A DNA stretch of 64,000 nt. Source: Tridacna crocea. Lineage: Eukaryota > Mollusca > Bivalvia > Cardiida > Cardiidae. The DNA lies in contig OX031065.1 in assembly GCA_943736015.1 (NCBI GenBank), positions 44,502,992-44,566,991 on the forward strand, read 5' to 3'. How positions within the stretch are numbered: position 1 is the stretch's first letter; every line of letters begins with the position of its first letter. Positions 29,527 through 39,344 of the stretch are shown here, piece by piece. Position numbers and translations under genes: made by a program. The notes below the pieces were generated by a model. The model saw only the letters and a list, made by a program, of their open reading frames with translations. It searched no databases and was not told where the DNA came from.

Positions 29527-31080
29527 ATGGCAACACAAAAAAAAGCCAAGTTGAATGACAAAAAACGTCCTTATTCAGATGACTCTGAAACTGAATTACC
29601 ATCATCCCCATCCTCCTTCAACTTCTCTAACACATCTATCAATTATGAACGTTTCATTGTCATAGAATCTAAAGATCCTTCCAAACCCATCACGCAATTA
29701 TCTCCATTTTCTATTGAGAAGACCATTAAAAGCATTTTAGGCACTCCTAAATCAGTAAAAAAATTAAAAGACAAAACTCTCCTTGTCGAATGCTTCTCCA
29801 AACAACAAGCTTTAAATCTCCTTAGTCATCAGAAATTCTTTGGTGTAGATGTTAAAATTTCACCTCATTCCTCCCTCAATGTCTGTAAAGGAGTAATTCG
29901 TTGTAAAGAGCTGGATTACTGTGAATCCCTGACAGAAATCCTAGAAAACCTCGAGCCCCAAGGTGTTTCAGAGGTTAAGAGAATCTACATTCATAAAAAC
30001 AAGAAAGAAATTCCCACCAACACCTACATACTTACCTTTAAATCACCTTCTCTTCCTCCTTCAATTAAAGTTGGGTATCAAATTGTTAAAGTGGACGTGT
30101 ATGTACCGAACCCCTTACGCTGTTTCAAGTGTCAGCAGTTCGGTCATCACATTTCAAAATGTCCTAATTCTGAGGTTTGTCCTAAATGTTGCCATGAGGG
30201 ACCAGACCATGATTCTGATAAATGCAACAATCCTTTTCTCTGTGCTAATTGCAAATCTCCACACCCATCCTTTTCCAAGGAATGCCAAAAGTGGAAGGAT
30301 GAAAAGGAAGTACTTTCAATAAAGTACCACAACAACATCAGTTTCGTTGAAGCTAGGAAAATCCTGGAACAACGCAAGAAAACTGCAACACAGACTAGTT
30401 ATTCGGGTGCTGTTGGTGCCTTCCCTAAAGAGGACGAGTGCAGCACTTGCAAAATTCTTGCCAAAATCTTACTCCAGAAATTTCCTGATGTTGAGAAAGA
30501 GCTTAAAACAATTCTGCCTCCCTCTACTTTTTCTAAGCTTATACCCAACTCTGCAACAACTCCCAAAGTTACTAAAACTCCTCCTCAGTCTAATCTACCT
30601 AACCCTCAAACAACCCCATCCATACAACCTAGACCAACTGAATCTATTCCCCAGGCGCCTGAGGAATCTTCCTTGCCCTCTCCGGCACCACGGTCTCTAA
30701 ATAAAACTCCTCAACCTGCATCTACACCAAAATCTCCAAAGAAAACTCATTCTAGTCACTCTTCATCATCCCAATCTTCAACAAACAAGAATGCCCCAAG
30801 AGGCAAACCTAAAAATAGTTCCAAACCATCCAAACAATCCAATCCTACACCTCAAGCAAAGGATTCTCCAAGGACTTGCGAAGTCAATGTCCTGGTCAGT
30901 GCTCCCATCTCTACCTCCATCTCTACCTCCAACAAATTTGAGGAGCTAGAGAATGAGGAAACTATGGAATTGGAAGGTGATGCATCCGATTCGGAGGCCA
31001 ATATCTGGTCTTCACAACCCCTGGATGACTGGAACAAAGACACGAATAACCGATCTGCATACAATATTACAAACCGTTAA
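29527..31080 (+). CDS. LINE ORF1, gag-like RNA-binding protein
   Basis: 517 residues. ORF1 proteins of this class coat the element RNA and form the particle that carries it back to the nucleus. After a polar N-terminus there is a mixed alpha/beta region (about residues 40-190) that resembles the RRM-like part of such proteins by position only. Three zinc knuckles follow at about residues 199-253: CFKCQQFGHHISKC, CPKCCHEGPDHDSDKC and CANCKSPHPSFSKEC. The C-terminal third (about 330-460) is rich in Pro, Ser, Thr and Lys and probably disordered. The start is the first ATG after stops in the frame, with GCATGG context. It ends 14 bp before the first possible ORF2 ATG. No frameshift or stop. Confidence 0.93.
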   Translation: MATQKKAKLNDKKRPYSDDSETELPSSPSSFNFSNTSINYERFIVIESKDPSKPITQLSPFSIEKTIKSILGTPKSVKKLKDKTLLVECFSKQQALNLLSHQKFFGVDVKISPHSSLNVCKGVIRCKELDYCESLTEILENLEPQGVSEVKRIYIHKNKKEIPTNTYILTFKSPSLPPSIKVGYQIVKVDVYVPNPLRCFKCQQFGHHISKCPNSEVCPKCCHEGPDHDSDKCNNPFLCANCKSPHPSFSKECQKWKDEKEVLSIKYHNNISFVEARKILEQRKKTATQTSYSGAVGAFPKEDECSTCKILAKILLQKFPDVEKELKTILPPSTFSKLIPNSATTPKVTKTPPQSNLPNPQTTPSIQPRPTESIPQAPEESSLPSPAPRSLNKTPQPASTPKSPKKTHSSHSSSSQSSTNKNAPRGKPKNSSKPSKQSNPTPQAKDSPRTCEVNVLVSAPISTSISTSNKFEELENEETMELEGDASDSEANIWSSQPLDDWNKDTNNRSAYNITNR

Positions 31081-31094
31081 CTTTTCAGTCCAAA

Positions 31095-34000
31095 ATGCAT
31101 CGGTCAAAAATCTCCTTTTACTATCTTTTAACTTTAATAATTTTAAGTACAATGGATACAATAGTCCAGTGGAATTGTCGAGGTCTTAAAACTAATTTTG
31201 ATGAACTTTCACTTTTAATTAATGAACACAGACCAGTTGCTGTGTGCCTCCAAGAGACTTTCCTTAAACAAGAAGATGACATTACCATTAAATGTCACTC
31301 TGTTTACAATAAAATATTTGCTGATGGTGAAAAGGCTCGTGGTGGAGTTTCTGTTATTGTTAACAATAACATTCCTCACAAGCTCATCCCCCTGAATACA
31401 AACCTTCAAGCTGTCGCAGTTAGAATTTCATTACACAGTTCAATTACTCTCTGCTCTGTCTATCTCCCTCCTAGCAGACCAATTGATGAGAACCAGCTAA
31501 CCAACCTCATTTCTCAACTGCCTGCACCTTATATTCTTGCTGGAGACTTCAATGGCCACAATATGATGTGGGGTTGCGATGACAATAACCAGAGAGGTCT
31601 ACAATTAGAAGCCTTTATAGGGAACAATTTTTTATCATTTATGAATGACAATAAATCCAAAACATACTTGCATCCAGCAACTGGTAACTATTCTTCCCTT
31701 GACCTAACTTTATGTTCTCCGGTCTTACTTCCCTATTTCACCTGGAAAGTGACCGATGACTTGTGTGGCAGTGACCACTTTCCTATCATTTTCTCTTCCA
31801 CACAACCTCCCAATACAGAGCGGCCACGTAAATGGAAGCTGTCTAAGGCCAACTGGAACAAGTTTGATACTCTCTGTCAACAGACCATTACACATAATAA
31901 ATTTGAGAATTGTGATGATTCTGTGAAACTTTTTACTTCTTTATTGCTTGATGCAGCTAAAGCATCTGTTCCTCAGACCTCGACAAATCCTAAACGCCCT
32001 GACAAGCCTTGGTACAATGATGAGTGTAAACAGGCTGTCAAGGACAGAAAAGATGCCCTTAGACGATTTAACTTAAGACCTACATCCGAAAACCATAATC
32101 AATTCCGTATTTTCAGGGCAAAGGCACGAAGAATAATCAAAGAAAGTAAGCGCAAGTCATGGAGACAATATGTTTCAAAGTTAAATAGTAGGACCACTAC
32201 AAAAAAGACATGGGATATGATTAGAAAGATAAATGGCAAAAGCTGCGATTCCATTCACCATCTTAAAAATGGGAATTCTTTCTCAGAATCACCACAAGAG
32301 ATTGCAGACACTCTTGCTGCTTCTTTTGCCAAAAAATCTTCTCCTGGAAACTATTCAGAAAAGTTCCAAAGATTTAAAACCACGGAAGAAAAGAAGAAGT
32401 TGAATTTCAATTCAACTAATTCAGAGCACTACAATAAACTTTTCACTCTTAAAGAACTCAAGTCAGCTCTGAATAAATCCCATGATTCTTCACCTGGCCC
32501 AGATAAGATTCATTATCAATTTTTAAAGCATTTACCTTTTACTTCTTTATCTGTTTTACTTGACCTTTTTAACGATATCTGGCAGTCAGGGGAATTTCCC
32601 ATGTCATGGCGAGAAGCTCTTGTCATTCCTATTCCCAAACCAGGAAAGGATGCCAGTGAACCATCTAATTATCGTCCAATTGCTCTAACAAGCTGTCTTT
32701 GTAAGACTCTTGAACGAATGGTCAATGACCGCCTTGTTTGGTTCCTGGAGAAAAACAATCTTATCGTAGATGTCCAGAGCGGATTTCGTCGTCAACGTAG
32801 TACCATTGATCATCTTGTTCGCTTAGAAACCTTCATTAGGGAAGCTTTCATTATTAAGCAACATGTAGTATCTGTCTTCTTCGATCTTGAAAGCGCTTAC
32901 GATACAACCTGGAAATTCGGAATTCTTAAAGATCTACATGATTTTGGTCTTCGAGGCCGCCTCCCTCTTTTTATTTCAGCGTTTTTAGATAAACGTTGTT
33001 TCCGTGTACGAGTCAGAAATACCCTTTCAGGAGCCCATAGACAAGAGATGGGAGTTCCTCAGGGTTGCATTCTTTCTGTCACCCTGTTTAGTGTAAAAAT
33101 TAATAGCATTGTAAAAGCCATATGTCCCGGTGTGGACTGTTCCCTTTATGTCGATGACTTTGTTATTTGTTTTAGATCTCGAAACATGGACATCATTGAG
33201 AGACAGCTCCAACAGTGTCTAAACAAACTTCAAAAATGGTCTGATGAAAATGGTTTCAAATTTTCAAAATCAAAAACCAAATGTATGCACTTTTGCAACC
33301 TTCGTGGTGTACACCCAGACGCCGAACTTTTTCTAGACAAAACAAAGATAGAAGTTGTCCCAGAGTTCAAGTTCCTTGGCATCATTTTTGATAAGAAACT
33401 TTCCTTTCTTTCTCATGTCACTTCACTAAAAAAGAAGTGCAAGAAAGCTCTGAATCTCCTGAAGGTCGTGGCACATTCTGACTGGGGTGCAGATCGAAAA
33501 GTCCTCTTGAGGCTTTATCGATCTCTCATCCGCTCTAAGTTGGATTATGGATCTATTGTTTATGGATCAGCCCGAAAATATGTCCTTCGAATTCTTGATT
33601 CTATCCACCACGAAGGTCTACGTCTTGCACTTGGAGCTTTTAGAACTTCTCCAGTAAATAGTCTCTATGCTGAGGCTAATGAACCTTCTCTGTCATGCCG
33701 GAGAGAAAAGCTTTCCCTTCAATATCTTTTAAAACTCAAATCTAATCCTTTTAACCCAGCTCATAAAGTTGTTTTTAAACCTCAATACAAAGCCCTCTTT
33801 CAACGAAAGCCTAACGCAATTCCTCCTTTTGGAATTCGCATGGAAACCCATGTTGAGAACCTTAACATTAACACAGAGGCAATTGCTGATTTTAAAATCC
33901 CCGACACCCCGCTATGGACACAGAATTGTGCAGATTTTCGATTTGACCTTGCTACTAACAAAAAATCTGACACAGATCGCACGACCTTCCACTCTAAATA

Positions 34001-34829
34001 TGGAGAGCTGAAAGAACACTATTACTCTTTCAAACCGATCTATACCGACGGCTCAAAAGATGGTGATGCTGTGGGCTCTGCAGCTGTTTATGGAGACAAA
34101 GTATTAAAATGTCGCCTTCCAGACAAATCCTCTATTTTCTCAGCTGAAATAAAAGCTATTGATCTTGCTCTAAATTTAGTGGAGCAATCAAGGTCCAATC
34201 GTTTTATCATTTTCTCAGACTCCTTGTCAGTTTTACAAGCACTCTGTAATCAAAAATTTGAGAATCCTTTAATCTGCGACCTTCTTGAACGCATTTCTCA
34301 AATTTTAGCCTCAAATAGTCTGATGTTCTGCTGGCTTCCAAGCCACGTAGGCATCAGAGGCAACGAGCTTGCTGACAAGTCTGCCAAATCTGCACTTACT
34401 CTTTCCATTTCTGATTTTAAAGTTCCACACACAGATTTTAAATCTTCTATTTTGACACACATCCAATCTTCTTGGCAGTCCCAGTGGGATACAGACATCT
34501 ATAACAAACTTCATTCAGTCAAGCCTTACCTCGGTGAATGGTACCCCGCTTACAGGTCTGTTCGCCGAGAAGAAGTAATAATTGCACGTCTCCGAATTGG
34601 CCACTCACCCCTTACTCACTCCTGGCTCCTTGCCAGAGATAATCCCCCTGAATGTGTCCCTTGCAGTGCTGAATTTTCTATCAAACATATTTTAATCGAC
34701 TGCATAGACTTCCAGCCAATTCGTTCTAAATACTTCAATTCCAACAGTGTCAAGGATCTCTTTGATACTGTCCATATTGAATCAATTATTGCTTACCTGA
34801 AAGAGATTGGCCTTTATAATCGTCTGTGA
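31095..34829 (+). CDS. LINE ORF2: endonuclease, reverse transcriptase, RNase H
   Basis: 1244 residues from 31095; a start at 31152 (MDTIVQWNCRG) is equally plausible because the endonuclease fold begins there. The AP-like endonuclease shows WNCRG, CLQET, LAGDFNGHN and CGSDHFPI, and nicks the target. The reverse transcriptase shows PKPGKDASEPSNYRPIAL, FFDLESAYD (about residue 595), GVPQGCILS and the catalytic YVDD (685-688), and copies RNA at the nick. RNase H follows with YTDGS (about 983), SAEIKA, FSDSLSVL and SHVGIRGNELAD (to about 1091), so all four acidic residues are present. A CVPC..H..C zinc-binding tail lies near 1187. All catalytic motifs look intact; motif B has CILS where SVLS is common. 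Expression from the shared transcript probably uses re-initiation, given the 14-71 nt gap to ORF1. Confidence 0.96.
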   Translation: MHRSKISFYYLLTLIILSTMDTIVQWNCRGLKTNFDELSLLINEHRPVAVCLQETFLKQEDDITIKCHSVYNKIFADGEKARGGVSVIVNNNIPHKLIPLNTNLQAVAVRISLHSSITLCSVYLPPSRPIDENQLTNLISQLPAPYILAGDFNGHNMMWGCDDNNQRGLQLEAFIGNNFLSFMNDNKSKTYLHPATGNYSSLDLTLCSPVLLPYFTWKVTDDLCGSDHFPIIFSSTQPPNTERPRKWKLSKANWNKFDTLCQQTITHNKFENCDDSVKLFTSLLLDAAKASVPQTSTNPKRPDKPWYNDECKQAVKDRKDALRRFNLRPTSENHNQFRIFRAKARRIIKESKRKSWRQYVSKLNSRTTTKKTWDMIRKINGKSCDSIHHLKNGNSFSESPQEIADTLAASFAKKSSPGNYSEKFQRFKTTEEKKKLNFNSTNSEHYNKLFTLKELKSALNKSHDSSPGPDKIHYQFLKHLPFTSLSVLLDLFNDIWQSGEFPMSWREALVIPIPKPGKDASEPSNYRPIALTSCLCKTLERMVNDRLVWFLEKNNLIVDVQSGFRRQRSTIDHLVRLETFIREAFIIKQHVVSVFFDLESAYDTTWKFGILKDLHDFGLRGRLPLFISAFLDKRCFRVRVRNTLSGAHRQEMGVPQGCILSVTLFSVKINSIVKAICPGVDCSLYVDDFVICFRSRNMDIIERQLQQCLNKLQKWSDENGFKFSKSKTKCMHFCNLRGVHPDAELFLDKTKIEVVPEFKFLGIIFDKKLSFLSHVTSLKKKCKKALNLLKVVAHSDWGADRKVLLRLYRSLIRSKLDYGSIVYGSARKYVLRILDSIHHEGLRLALGAFRTSPVNSLYAEANEPSLSCRREKLSLQYLLKLKSNPFNPAHKVVFKPQYKALFQRKPNAIPPFGIRMETHVENLNINTEAIADFKIPDTPLWTQNCADFRFDLATNKKSDTDRTTFHSKYGELKEHYYSFKPIYTDGSKDGDAVGSAAVYGDKVLKCRLPDKSSIFSAEIKAIDLALNLVEQSRSNRFIIFSDSLSVLQALCNQKFENPLICDLLERISQILASNSLMFCWLPSHVGIRGNELADKSAKSALTLSISDFKVPHTDFKSSILTHIQSSWQSQWDTDIYNKLHSVKPYLGEWYPAYRSVRREEVIIARLRIGHSPLTHSWLLARDNPPECVPCSAEFSIKHILIDCIDFQPIRSKYFNSNSVKDLFDTVHIESIIAYLKEIGLYNRL

Positions 34830-35250
34830 TATACATTTTATTTGAAATTCTTAGTATCCTTTTCACCTTCATTATTTCTATTTTAATTTTTCATTACAAA
34901 TCCATCATTCATTCACACGATTCATATTTTAAAAAAAAACCTTCTTTGAGTTTTCCGGTGGGGGGGCTCGTTCATGGGTGTCTCCTGATCTGGGGAGACT
35001 CCGTGTGCCTTCGTGCTCACATCGGAACATTCAAACCTCCACAACTCCATTCTTTTTATCACAATTTTAATTTTTTTGACTGAAGTTAACCGATAATTCC
35101 TTTATGCATACTTCCTAATTCAATTATTTTATTGTCATTTACATATTCAAACTTTATTCAGTTTAAACAACTCCACTTTTATTAACTTTTAACATAGATA
35201 TGCGCGCTAAATGACCAAAGCTGTCGATGCGCCATAAAACAACAACATTC
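34830..35250 (+). other. LINE 3' UTR and tail
   Basis: Begins AT-rich, with a GC-rich patch near 34958-35020, and ends GATGCGCCATAAAACAACAA followed by CATTC. The end resembles the 3' ends of SINE1 and SINE2 (GCGGCGTAAAACACCATTCA), which may reflect recognition by the same reverse transcriptase. Confidence 0.75.
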
Positions 35251-35297
35251 ATGTCCTGGGTTCTACCATTACTAGGCTGGGGCTGCTAACTCAGTTT
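35251..35297 (-). mobile_element. Remainder of the SINE1 split by the LINE
   Basis: ATGTCCTGGGTTCTACCATT and ACTAGGCTGGGGCTGCTAAC match the inner part of SINE1. Homology stops near 35297, so the SINE was already truncated at its 5' side. Confidence 0.8.
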
Positions 35298-35502
35298 TGG
35301 TCTTTTTATTGGTATCCTTGGAGTATACCATTTCATTATCACTGTAAGCTTGAACCAATCAGGTTCAACTAAATATTTAAGTCCCCTTTTGACAGAGCAT
35401 TGCTCAATATAATCGTTGTATTTTAAAGTGGTGATTAAACAAATAAACGTTCAAAAGAAGAGATTACATGCTTACCCTTTTACAGGCTTTGAGCCTCTTA
35501 AC
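35298..35502. other. Spacer after the LINE
   Basis: Unique apart from a GC-1-like scrap (TTTAAGTCCCCTTTTGACAG AGC near 35380). Confidence 0.45.
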
Positions 35503-35731
35503 TTAACCTTTTACCACACAGCAGGATTTTAGACCTATCCAAAATGAAAGCATTTGCGGATGACAGTTTCAAAGTGGCTCAAATGGTGCAATTTTGCTTT
35601 GATAGGGTAGAAAACTTTGTGGGAAAAGGAGAAAATGCTGGTTCCCAGCATTTTCTCCTTTTCCCACAATGTTTTCTAAAGGCTTCTTCCTCAGGAGCGT
35701 TAAAAGTCGTCATTGTGTGGTAAAGAGTTAA
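35503..35731 (+). mobile_element. PB-A MITE (cluster member 1)
   Basis: TTAACCTTTTACCACACAGC to CATTGTGTGGTAAAGAGTTAA. Hairpin perfect from GTGGGAAAAGGAGAAAATGC inward except for the GGTTCCC centre; outermost AACTTTG/CAATGTT differs by one base. Confidence 0.88.
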
Positions 35732-35755
35732 CACTTTATCACACAATCCGGCGTT

Positions 35756-35984
35756 TTAACCCTTTACTCCACAGATACTCATTTCTACACATTGTTTGTA
35801 GGAGCCTTTGGAAAACATTGTGGCAAAAGGTGAAATTGCTCATAACGAGCAATTACACCTTTTGTCACAATGTTTTCTGTGCTATCAAAAGCTGTCATAT
35901 ATACATAAGAAACGGCTTCATCCTTGATGTTATTTAGAGTCAATTAGAAATACCATAGAAATACCTTATGGGGTAAAGGGTTAA
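35756..35984 (+). mobile_element. PB-B MITE (cluster member 2)
   Basis: TTAACCCTTTACTCCACAGA at the left, CCTTATGGGGTAAAGGG and TTAA at the right. The hairpin GTGGCAAAAGGTGAAATTGC is around CATAACG. The 24 bp before it (ACACTTTATCACACAATCCG) are the start of a PB-A copy that is cut off here. Confidence 0.88.
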
Positions 35985-36211
35985 CTCATTACCAAACGAC
36001 AGTCATTTATGTCTTGTCCACATCGAAAGCATTTGCAGACGACAACATAAAAGTGACTAGAAATTTGAAATTTGATTTGGAAAGAATAGAAAACATTGTG
36101 GGAAAAGGAGAAAATGCTGGTTACCAGCATTTTCTCCTCTTCCCACAATGTTTTCTATAGGCTTCTTTTCTCAGGGTCGTCAAAAGCAGGAATTGTGTGG
36201 TAATGGATTAA
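35981..36211 (+). mobile_element. PB-A MITE (cluster member 3)
   Basis: Shares its left TTAA with member 2. ACTCATTACCAAACGACAGT at the left, GGAATTGTGTGGTAATGGATTAA at the right; hairpin with one outer mismatch (CTCCTCTTCC). Confidence 0.88.
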
Positions 36212-36420
36212 AGACCACTGCGGAAAGAACATTTTGAAAACCGTTGTGGGAAAAGGAGAACAATGCTGGTAACCAGCATTTTCTCCTTTTCCCACAAAGT
36301 TTTCTACCCGTCTGCATGCAAATCCTATCATCTAATTTTTTAAGCTGCATTTGATTTTGTTGTCTTCAAATGCTTTCAATTTTGACAAGTCAAAAATTTT
36401 GTCGTTTGGGCAAGAGTTAA
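36208..36420 (-). mobile_element. PB-A MITE (cluster member 4), left end damaged
   Basis: AAAGACCACTGCGGAAAGAA at the left (degenerate), hairpin around GGTAACC, GTCGTTTGGGCAAGAGTTAA at the right. Confidence 0.75.
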
Positions 36421-36645
36421 CCCTTTAATCCATAGATACTCATTTCTACGCATTGCTTGTAGGGGCCTTTGGAAAACATTGTGGCAAAAGGTGAAATTGC
36501 TTTTGATGAGCAATTTCACCTTGTGTCACAATGTTTTGTATGCTATCAAAAGGTGACATATACGCGCTAGAAATGGCTTCATCCGTGCTTTAATTTAGGG
36601 TCAATTAGAGATACCATAGAAATGCCTTATGGGGTAAAGGGTTAA
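36417..36645 (+). mobile_element. PB-B MITE (cluster member 5)
   Basis: Shares its left TTAA with member 4. CCCTTTAATCCATAGATACT to CCTTATGGGGTAAAGGG and TTAA. Hairpin GTGGCAAAAGGTGAAATTGC around TTTTGATGA. Confidence 0.88.
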
Positions 36646-36664
36646 GTCGATCTTGCTAATAGTA

Positions 36665-36715
36665 TACATGTAGGTCAGGATCAGACTGCACAAAGCGTGA
36701 AGCCTGATCTTTGCT
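36665..36715. mobile_element. QH hairpin, decayed
   Basis: GGTCAGGATCAGACTGCACA and AGCGTGAAGCCTGATCTTTG; partner arm mutated. Confidence 0.55.
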
Positions 36716-36834
36716 TTTTGTCTGTTCTCCAGACAGGTTATTTAGATAAAGCAGTCTAAAAGTGGTAGGATTTTGTTCTTTTTTTTTGAGACCAAAAAAA
36801 TCTGTTGCGGATTTACCCTTAACCCAACTATCCG

Positions 36835-37050
36835 TTTTCCGTGTTATAAAGACCCTGTATAGGAAGGCTTTTGAAAACATCATGGAAAAATGAGAAAATG
36901 CTGGTAACCAGCATTTTCTCCTTTTCCCACGATGTTTTCAACAGGTCTTCATAGATGAATTTCATCACTTAAGCCACAATTGAATTTTTGTCAGCAAAAG
37001 TTTTTAGCCAGGACAAATCTGTAATTTTTGTCGTCTAGTAAAGGGTAAGA
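36835..37050 (-). mobile_element. PB-A MITE, decayed
   Basis: CCAACTATCCGTTTTCCGTG at the left; hairpin ATGAGAAAATGCTGGTAACC largely intact; GTCGTCTAGTAAAGGGTAAG at the right. Confidence 0.65.
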
Positions 37051-37054
37051 CCCT

Positions 37055-37270
37055 CTACCATACTGTTAGACCTTTTAACGCCCATGCTAAACACTTCTTT
37101 TTTTAAAAAAAAAACATTGTGGGAAAAGGATAAATTTTCTGTAGCAAGCTAGCCCCTTGTTTTCCCATAATCTTTTCAATACTGCTGAAAACTGTATCAT
37201 TTCTGTCAGTTATCTGTTATTTATGTAGCTTTTTGTTGGGAAAAAAAGGGAAATGTAACGAGTTAAATTA
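37055..37270 (-). mobile_element. PB-A MITE, badly decayed
   Basis: ACATTGTGGGAAAAGGATAA and CCTTGTTTTCCCATAATC mark the arms; centre unpaired. Confidence 0.5.
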
Positions 37271-37424
37271 TTTTCGCACGGTTTCGGAACGTCTGTAAAA
37301 TCCCTGCAATACTGGATTAAAACTTTAAACCACGTGTTTGATCGGATTGGTAAAAACATAGTTTTCATAACAAAACTTGTAATTTTACTCTTTTTTTTTT
37401 CAATCTAGTACGTGTTTTAAAACG

Positions 37425-37630
37425 GTTTCTTTTAAAGTGAAAGTGTTTAAGAAAACGTTATAGTAAAAGGAGAAAATGCTGATAACAAACATATTCTCCT
37501 TACTCCACAATGTTTTTTTTTTCCCATCTTTTCAGTGACAAATTATACGACACGAAACATATAATTGCTATCTGCAAATGCTTTCAATTTGTATATGTCT
37601 ACAATTTTGTAGTCTTAGTATTGATTTAAG
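37425..37630 (-). mobile_element. PB-A MITE, badly decayed
   Basis: AAGGAGAAAATGCTGATAAC, CTCCACAATGTTTTTTTTTC and TGCTATCTGCAAATGCTTTC remain. Confidence 0.5.
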
Positions 37631-37671
37631 ACTAGAATATCTGTCCGGTCTTTTTAGTAAATAAGCGAGCG

Positions 37672-37738
37672 ACATAGATTAAGATCAGACTGCACGTTCT
37701 GTGCAGTCTGATCTTGATCTGTGCCGTCCGCAGAAGTC
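37672..37738. mobile_element. QH hairpin, near-perfect
   Basis: AAGATCAGACTGCACG, TTCT, GTGCAGTCTGATCTTGATC; flanked by GACATAGATT and TGTGCCGTCCGCAGAAG. Confidence 0.85.
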
Positions 37739-37974
37739 GGTCATTAGACCTATTACTCTGAAAGCGGATTAAATGTTGGAGAAAAGAGTGGTTGATTTAT
37801 GGAAAGGGTGGCAGTTGATTTCAAACCATTAGCATACAAAACGAAAGATTTCGGTGTATTTTGCGGATCTTGTTCAAGTTGAAGTGGACTTGTATATAAA
37901 ATACATTGGGGACTACGATAACGTGAGAATTTCGAGTTTTGATAATCGTTACGTGAATGAATTTAAGACATGCT

Positions 37975-38362
37975 ATGTCAAAAGGGGTCTTAATGCATCT
38001 GGATGGAAAAAAAAAAAAGAAATATCGACTCTGGTCGGACTGCGCGGTCCGTTCAGGTTGACCTAGGTGGATACTTTTTGCTTTTAATCAATTCTATGTA
38101 TGTCAAACGGACCAGCCTACCGCATGATTCCGTTGTTTGTAGGGCAAAATGGATTTAATAGATCTATAATTGTGTTATGGCTTGCTTTTCACAATTGGTC
38201 TATTTTCATGCATGCCAAACGGACCAGTCTATCTCATGATTCCGTTTGTTGTTAGACGAAAAAGACTTGAATTATGGATCCATAATTATGTGATGACTTG
38301 CTTGGTATTTTTGCATCACGGAAATGCATTAAGCCCCCTTTTGTCAGAGCATGGCTCATTTA
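37975..38362. mobile_element. GC-1 MITE with internal duplication
   Basis: Left end AAGGGGTCTTAATGCATCTG, decayed GC core (CGGACTGCGCGGTCCG). Then a ~115-bp segment occurs twice (CATGATTCCGTTGTTTGTAG at 38124 and CATGATTCCGTTTGTTGTTA at 38236). Right end ATTAAGCCCCCTTTTGTCAG with AGCATGGCTCAT. Confidence 0.8.
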
Positions 38363-38450
38363 TGAAGTTATTTAGCAGACGACAAATTTTTAGACATTTC
38401 CGATCTGAAAACAATTGCAGGCAACGAGGCCAGTGTGTCTTCATTTAACT
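38363..38450 (+). mobile_element. PB-A MITE, left end only
   Basis: ACGACAAATTTTTAGACATT, TTGCAGGCAACGAGGCCAGT. Confidence 0.5.
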
Positions 38451-38454
38451 CTGT

Positions 38455-38700
38455 ATATACTTAGCAACTCCCGAGTTTGTTTTGAACGACCCCGAGGGAG
38501 AGAGGCTTATAAAAACATCGTGGGAAAAGGAGAAAATGCTGGTAACCAGCATTTTCTCCTTTTCCCACAATGTTTGCTACCTTTTTGAATAAAAAAAGGT
38601 TCATGTTTAGAATACATTGTTTTTTTTTAATCTTTCGTCTGTAAATACTTTCGATTTGGACAAAGCTATATTTTTTGTTTTTTGAATTTTGATTGAACTT
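38455..38700 (-). mobile_element. PB-A MITE with intact hairpin
   Basis: Hairpin GTGGGAAAAGGAGAAAATGC around GGTAACC is perfect; flanks diverged (ATCTTTCGTCTGTAAATACT at the right). Confidence 0.7.
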
Positions 38701-38825
38701 TGTTATTTTTAGAATTTAATCATTTTGGGAAAAGAGTGCTTATGCATAATGCTCCTTTTTCCACAACGTAGTCGAAAGTCTCCTTTCTCTGGTTCGAAAA
38801 AGCACAGGATCGTGATGGTATATGA

Positions 38826-39052
38826 TTAAACTTTTACCTCACCGTATCCAGAGTTGTAACGGCCTCGCAGAAGAAGGTTTTCGAAAACATCGTGGGAAAA
38901 GGAGAAAATGCTGGAAACCAGCATTTTCTCCTTTTCCCACAATGTTTTCAAGGTTGTCATACCAATATTTCACCATTTTTAGGCAAACTGAATTTGTCGT
39001 CTACTATGGCTTTCACTTTGGACAAGTTTAAAATCTTGTCGTATGGGTGGGA
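38826..39052 (-). mobile_element. PB-A MITE with intact hairpin
   Basis: TTACCTCACCGTATCCAGAG at the left; hairpin around CTGGAAACCAG; TCTTGTCGTATGGGTGGGAG at the right. Confidence 0.7.
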
Positions 39053-39344
39053 GTTATGGTTATTTGGTAGATGCAATACAATATTGATGTGAATCAGAAA
39101 TAGTGCAGTGAATTAGTGATACAGGTTCGATTACTCTTCGAAATGGTGTGGATTTCTATTGTTTTGTGAAGTGGGTGTGTATACAAAACGTGAATATGTT
39201 TAGTGCATATGTACATAAAAAATGGCAATGTGCAGAGCTTTTTTTTCTTTAATGCCATTCTGACATTTGATATTGACATTTTTGCACGGCAGTTTGTGAC
39301 GGATTTATATCTGTCTCTGCATTCTTCCATTATGTTCGTTTAAC

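Larger units (their letters stand above)
28936..35250 (+). mobile_element. Full-length non-LTR retrotransposon (LINE, I-superfamily type)
   Basis: A 6315-bp element flanked by a perfect 14-bp repeat ATGTCCTGGGTTCT (28922-28935 and 35251-35264). It has a ~590-bp 5' UTR, a gag-like ORF1 (29527-31080), an ORF2 with endonuclease, reverse transcriptase and RNase H (31095 or 31152 to 34829), a ~420-bp 3' UTR and an A-rich end (CCATAAAACAACAACATTC). Both ORFs are uninterrupted. An RNase H domain after the reverse transcriptase with a zinc-knuckle ORF1 is typical of the I superfamily (I, Nimb and relatives); the exact clade needs a tree. Intact ORFs and a perfect duplication suggest recent insertion and possible activity. 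Confidence 0.95.

Noticed and set aside
29963-30700. Additional ORFs overlapping LINE ORF1
   Set aside because: Alternate-frame shadows of ORF1, without their own motifs.
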